Position numbers and translations under genes: made by a program. From Campylobacter concisus (lineage in GTDB: Bacteria; Campylobacterota; Campylobacteria; Campylobacterales; Campylobacteraceae): DNA of 64,000 nucleotides. Below the pieces are notes generated by a model, which was given only the letters and a program-made list of their open reading frames with translations, was not told the origin of the DNA and searched no databases. Shown piece by piece: positions 62,140 to 64,000 of the stretch; within the stretch, counting starts at the first letter, position 1, and each line of letters starts with the position of its first letter. The stretch lies in assembly GCF_003048615.2 (NCBI RefSeq), contig NZ_CP049263.1, forward strand, positions 310,001-374,000. Direction: 5' to 3'.

Positions 62140-62159
62140 AGCAGGGAGAGCTCCCTGCT
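62140..62159 (-). terminator. Terminator of the TRAP binding-protein gene
   Basis: On the minus strand a 9-bp GC-rich stem (AGCAGGGAG / CTCCCTGCT) with a minimal loop is followed by TTTTT. Confidence 0.8.
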
Positions 62160-62163
62160 GTGG

Positions 62164-63225
62164 TTATTTCTCTTCGTTTGTTTTGATGTAAGCGTAGTCA
62201 GAAATTTTAGTCCACTCTCTTGCTTTTTTGAGGAAAGCTCTTTGAGACTCGACGATCTCTTTAAATAGTGGATCTTTTGCGCTCTCTTCATCAAGTAGCT
62301 CGTTTGTAGCCTTTTTAAGAGCTGCTATGACCTCTGGTGGGAAAGATTTTACTTGGATGTCTGGGTACTCAGCCTTCATCTTGTCCCAGTACTCTACGTT
62401 TGCGTAAAATACCTTAGTATTCACATCTCTTGCCACCTCAGCAGCAGCCGCTTCAAAGATAGCTTTTAGATCATCTGGAAGTTTTTCATACGCATTTTTG
62501 TTGAAGAAAAACTGAGTTTCGCCGTTTGGCTCTTGCCAGCCTGTGTAGTAGTATTTTGCCACTTTGTGGAAGCCAAGTGCCATGTCATAAGCTGGGCTTA
62601 CCCACTCGACTGAGTCGATCGTGCCCATCTCAAGCGCCATGTAAAGCTCGCCAGTTGGGATAGTGTTGATATTTGCGCCAAGTTTAGCGTAAATTTCGCC
62701 GCCAAAGCCTGGAATTCTGATCTTTAAGCCTTTGATATCATCAACTGACTTGATCTCTTTTTTAAACCAGCCGCCCATTTGCATGCCAGTGTTGCCAGCT
62801 CTAAAAATTTTGATGTTATATGGGTCAAAAACTTTCGCCTCTAGCTCTTTGCCGCCGCCAAATTCATACCAAGCTGTTTGCTCGTCGGTATTCATCATAA
62901 ATGGTGTCGCTGTAAAGAACATTGTCTTAGGGTCTTTGCCTTTGTAGTAGTAGCTAGCTGTGTAGCCGATGTCGTATTGACCGCTCTTTGCAAAGTCAAG
63001 CATCGCAAAAGGCGACTTGTGTTTTGATGGGTAGTCGATCCTGATCTCGATGCGGCCGTTACTCATCTTTTCGACCTTCTCTTTTAGCTCTTTTGGCACG
63101 TCACCAAGCACTGGCATAGTGCTTTCCCATGAGGTTGCAAGCTTGAGCTTATAGACTTTGTCATCTCCCATGGCAGCGCAAGCAAGAGCTGCTAGACCAA
63201 GAGACGCTAATAAAAATTTATTCAT
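62164..63225 (-). CDS. dctP: TRAP transporter substrate-binding protein, DctP family
   Basis: This 353-residue protein has a signal peptide (MNKFLLASLGLAALACAAMG) and the DctP family pattern: KLKLATSWESTMPVLGDVPK and IKGLKIRIPGFGGEIYAKLG with the conserved Arg. The length and GTIDSVEWVSPAYDMALGFH suggest the TakP-like, 2-oxoacid-binding branch (inference). The matching DctQ and DctM membrane genes are not adjacent; a terminator follows directly. GGAG ribosome site. Confidence 0.88.
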   Translation of the reverse strand: MNKFLLASLGLAALACAAMGDDKVYKLKLATSWESTMPVLGDVPKELKEKVEKMSNGRIEIRIDYPSKHKSPFAMLDFAKSGQYDIGYTASYYYKGKDPKTMFFTATPFMMNTDEQTAWYEFGGGKELEAKVFDPYNIKIFRAGNTGMQMGGWFKKEIKSVDDIKGLKIRIPGFGGEIYAKLGANINTIPTGELYMALEMGTIDSVEWVSPAYDMALGFHKVAKYYYTGWQEPNGETQFFFNKNAYEKLPDDLKAIFEAAAAEVARDVNTKVFYANVEYWDKMKAEYPDIQVKSFPPEVIAALKKATNELLDEESAKDPLFKEIVESQRAFLKKAREWTKISDYAYIKTNEEK

Positions 63226-63283
63226 ACTCTCTCCTTTAAAAATTTTGCATATTATACAAAAAATTTACATTATTAAAATGTGT

Positions 63284-63289
63284 TATAAT
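63284..63289 (+). promoter_or_regulatory. -10 box of pyk
   Basis: TATAAT preceded by TGT (extended -10), predicted start near 63296, 22 nt before the ATG. Confidence 0.55.
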
Positions 63290-63317
63290 CGCAAAAATCA
63301 AATTACAGGGCATAAAA

Positions 63318-64000
63318 ATGATAAAAAAGACGAAAATTGTAGCGACTTTAGGGCCAGCAAGTGACAACGAAGAGACGATGGAGGCGATGGTTAAAGCAGG
63401 GGTTAATGTTTTTCGTTTAAATTTTAGCCACGGAACACACGAATACCACAAATCAAACATCGACAAGATAAGAAACATCGAAAAAAGACTAAACAAACGC
63501 ATAGGCATCTTGCAAGATATCTGCGGTCCAAAGATCAGAGTTGGCAAGCTTAGCGAGCCATTTTACTTAAAAGCTGGCGACGAGCTTAGCATTTATGCCG
63601 AGGATATCGTGGGCGAAAAGATCGAAAAGGGCGTTTATAGAGTGAGCCTAAATCAGCCTCAAATTTTACCTATGCTAAAGGCTGGCGAGTACGTCTATCT
63701 CTACGATGGCTCGATCAGAGCACGAGTTACAGGCGAGGGCAAAGAGGTGGTAAAAACCATCATCGAAAATGACGGGATTTTAAACTCAAACAAAGGGGTA
63801 AATTTCCCAAATACCGCCCTTGGCATCGACATTATCACGCCAAAAGATAAAGAAGATATGGAATTTGGCGCAAAGCAGGGCGTAAATTTCGTTGCTATTA
63901 GCTTCGTGCAAGACGCAAATGACGTGATAAAAGCGAGAAATATCTTAAAAGAATTTGGCTCCAAAGCGGCTATCTTGTCTAAGATCGAGAAATTTGACGC
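63318..64000 (+). CDS. pyk: Pyruvate kinase, N-terminal part
   Basis: This frame opens at ATG 63318 and runs to the window edge, giving 227 residues of a protein normally about 480. MIKKTKIVATLGPASDNEET and VFRLNFSHGTHEYH with LQDICGPKIRVGKL are the pyruvate kinase N-terminal blocks that bind the nucleotide and metal; the later part holds the B domain. It converts phosphoenolpyruvate and ADP to pyruvate and ATP. The C-terminal half lies outside the window. Confidence 0.95.
   Translation, partial: MIKKTKIVATLGPASDNEETMEAMVKAGVNVFRLNFSHGTHEYHKSNIDKIRNIEKRLNKRIGILQDICGPKIRVGKLSEPFYLKAGDELSIYAEDIVGEKIEKGVYRVSLNQPQILPMLKAGEYVYLYDGSIRARVTGEGKEVVKTIIENDGILNSNKGVNFPNTALGIDIITPKDKEDMEFGAKQGVNFVAISFVQDANDVIKARNILKEFGSKAAILSKIEKFD

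Overview
The window is a chromosomal segment of a Campylobacter, most likely C. concisus or a close relative. The evidence is the AT-rich composition, short overlapping operons, TATAAT -10 boxes without clear -35 boxes, a full-length ciaB, and the gene order gatC/cvpA/fur/lysS/glyA/DUF1882/SPOR/aroE, which I recall from C. jejuni. The species is inferred from memory of gene content; no search was run. No rRNA, tRNA, CRISPR array, prophage or insertion sequence was seen.

Layout. 0-4.4 kb: the N-terminal part of pyruvate:flavodoxin oxidoreductase (minus), a SotB-type exporter, and a DUF2325/unknown/flavodoxin operon behind two Fur-box-like palindromes. 4.4-10.8 kb: an orphan amino-acid binding protein, a fused LplT-Aas lysophospholipid repair protein, and mnmG. 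11.1-13.9 kb: cytochrome bc1 genes petABC. 13.95-14.7 kb: a gene-free stretch with two copies of a roughly 138-bp inverted-repeat element flanking a G-quadruplex motif. 14.7-16.1 kb: a small unknown protein and a metallo-hydrolase. 16.4-27.8 kb: a hydrogenase-4/formate-hydrogenlyase type operon (hyfABCEFGHI, a hycH-like gene, the protease hycI), then focA and a divergently placed Crp/Fnr regulator. 28-35.8 kb: a thioesterase, ciaB, and two membrane GGDEF-EAL proteins in an AT-richer block. 35.9-42.05 kb: dut and small membrane or unknown genes, then fabG-acpP-fabF-accA. 42.2-44.6 kb: an accessory patch (CbrC family, DUF1963 family, a broken hydrolase). 44.7-50.1 kb: ribE-pgeF-unknown-iadA and rpsB-tsf-ABC ATPase. 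50.5-53.7 kb (minus): YfgM-like, BamB-like, unknown, coaX, short hisG. 53.8-61.9 kb: a nine-gene operon containing pilT and fur. 62-64 kb: an orphan TRAP binding protein and the start of pyruvate kinase.

How the parts fit together. Energy metabolism dominates. Pyruvate is oxidised by NifJ with flavodoxin as the likely carrier. The bc1 complex serves respiration. The Hyf complex is a Complex-I-like, membrane-bound [NiFe] hydrogenase, expected to evolve H2, with its own processing protease and a formate channel. Fur, encoded in the window, probably controls the flavodoxin operon.

The most unusual signals are the start of the hyf operon (a 32-codon ORF overlapping hyfA by ATGA, and a perfect 5-4-5 palindrome centred exactly 41.5 bp upstream of the inferred transcription start) and the paired repeat element at 14.0-14.4 kb, whose central stem is conserved by compensatory change while its sequence is not.
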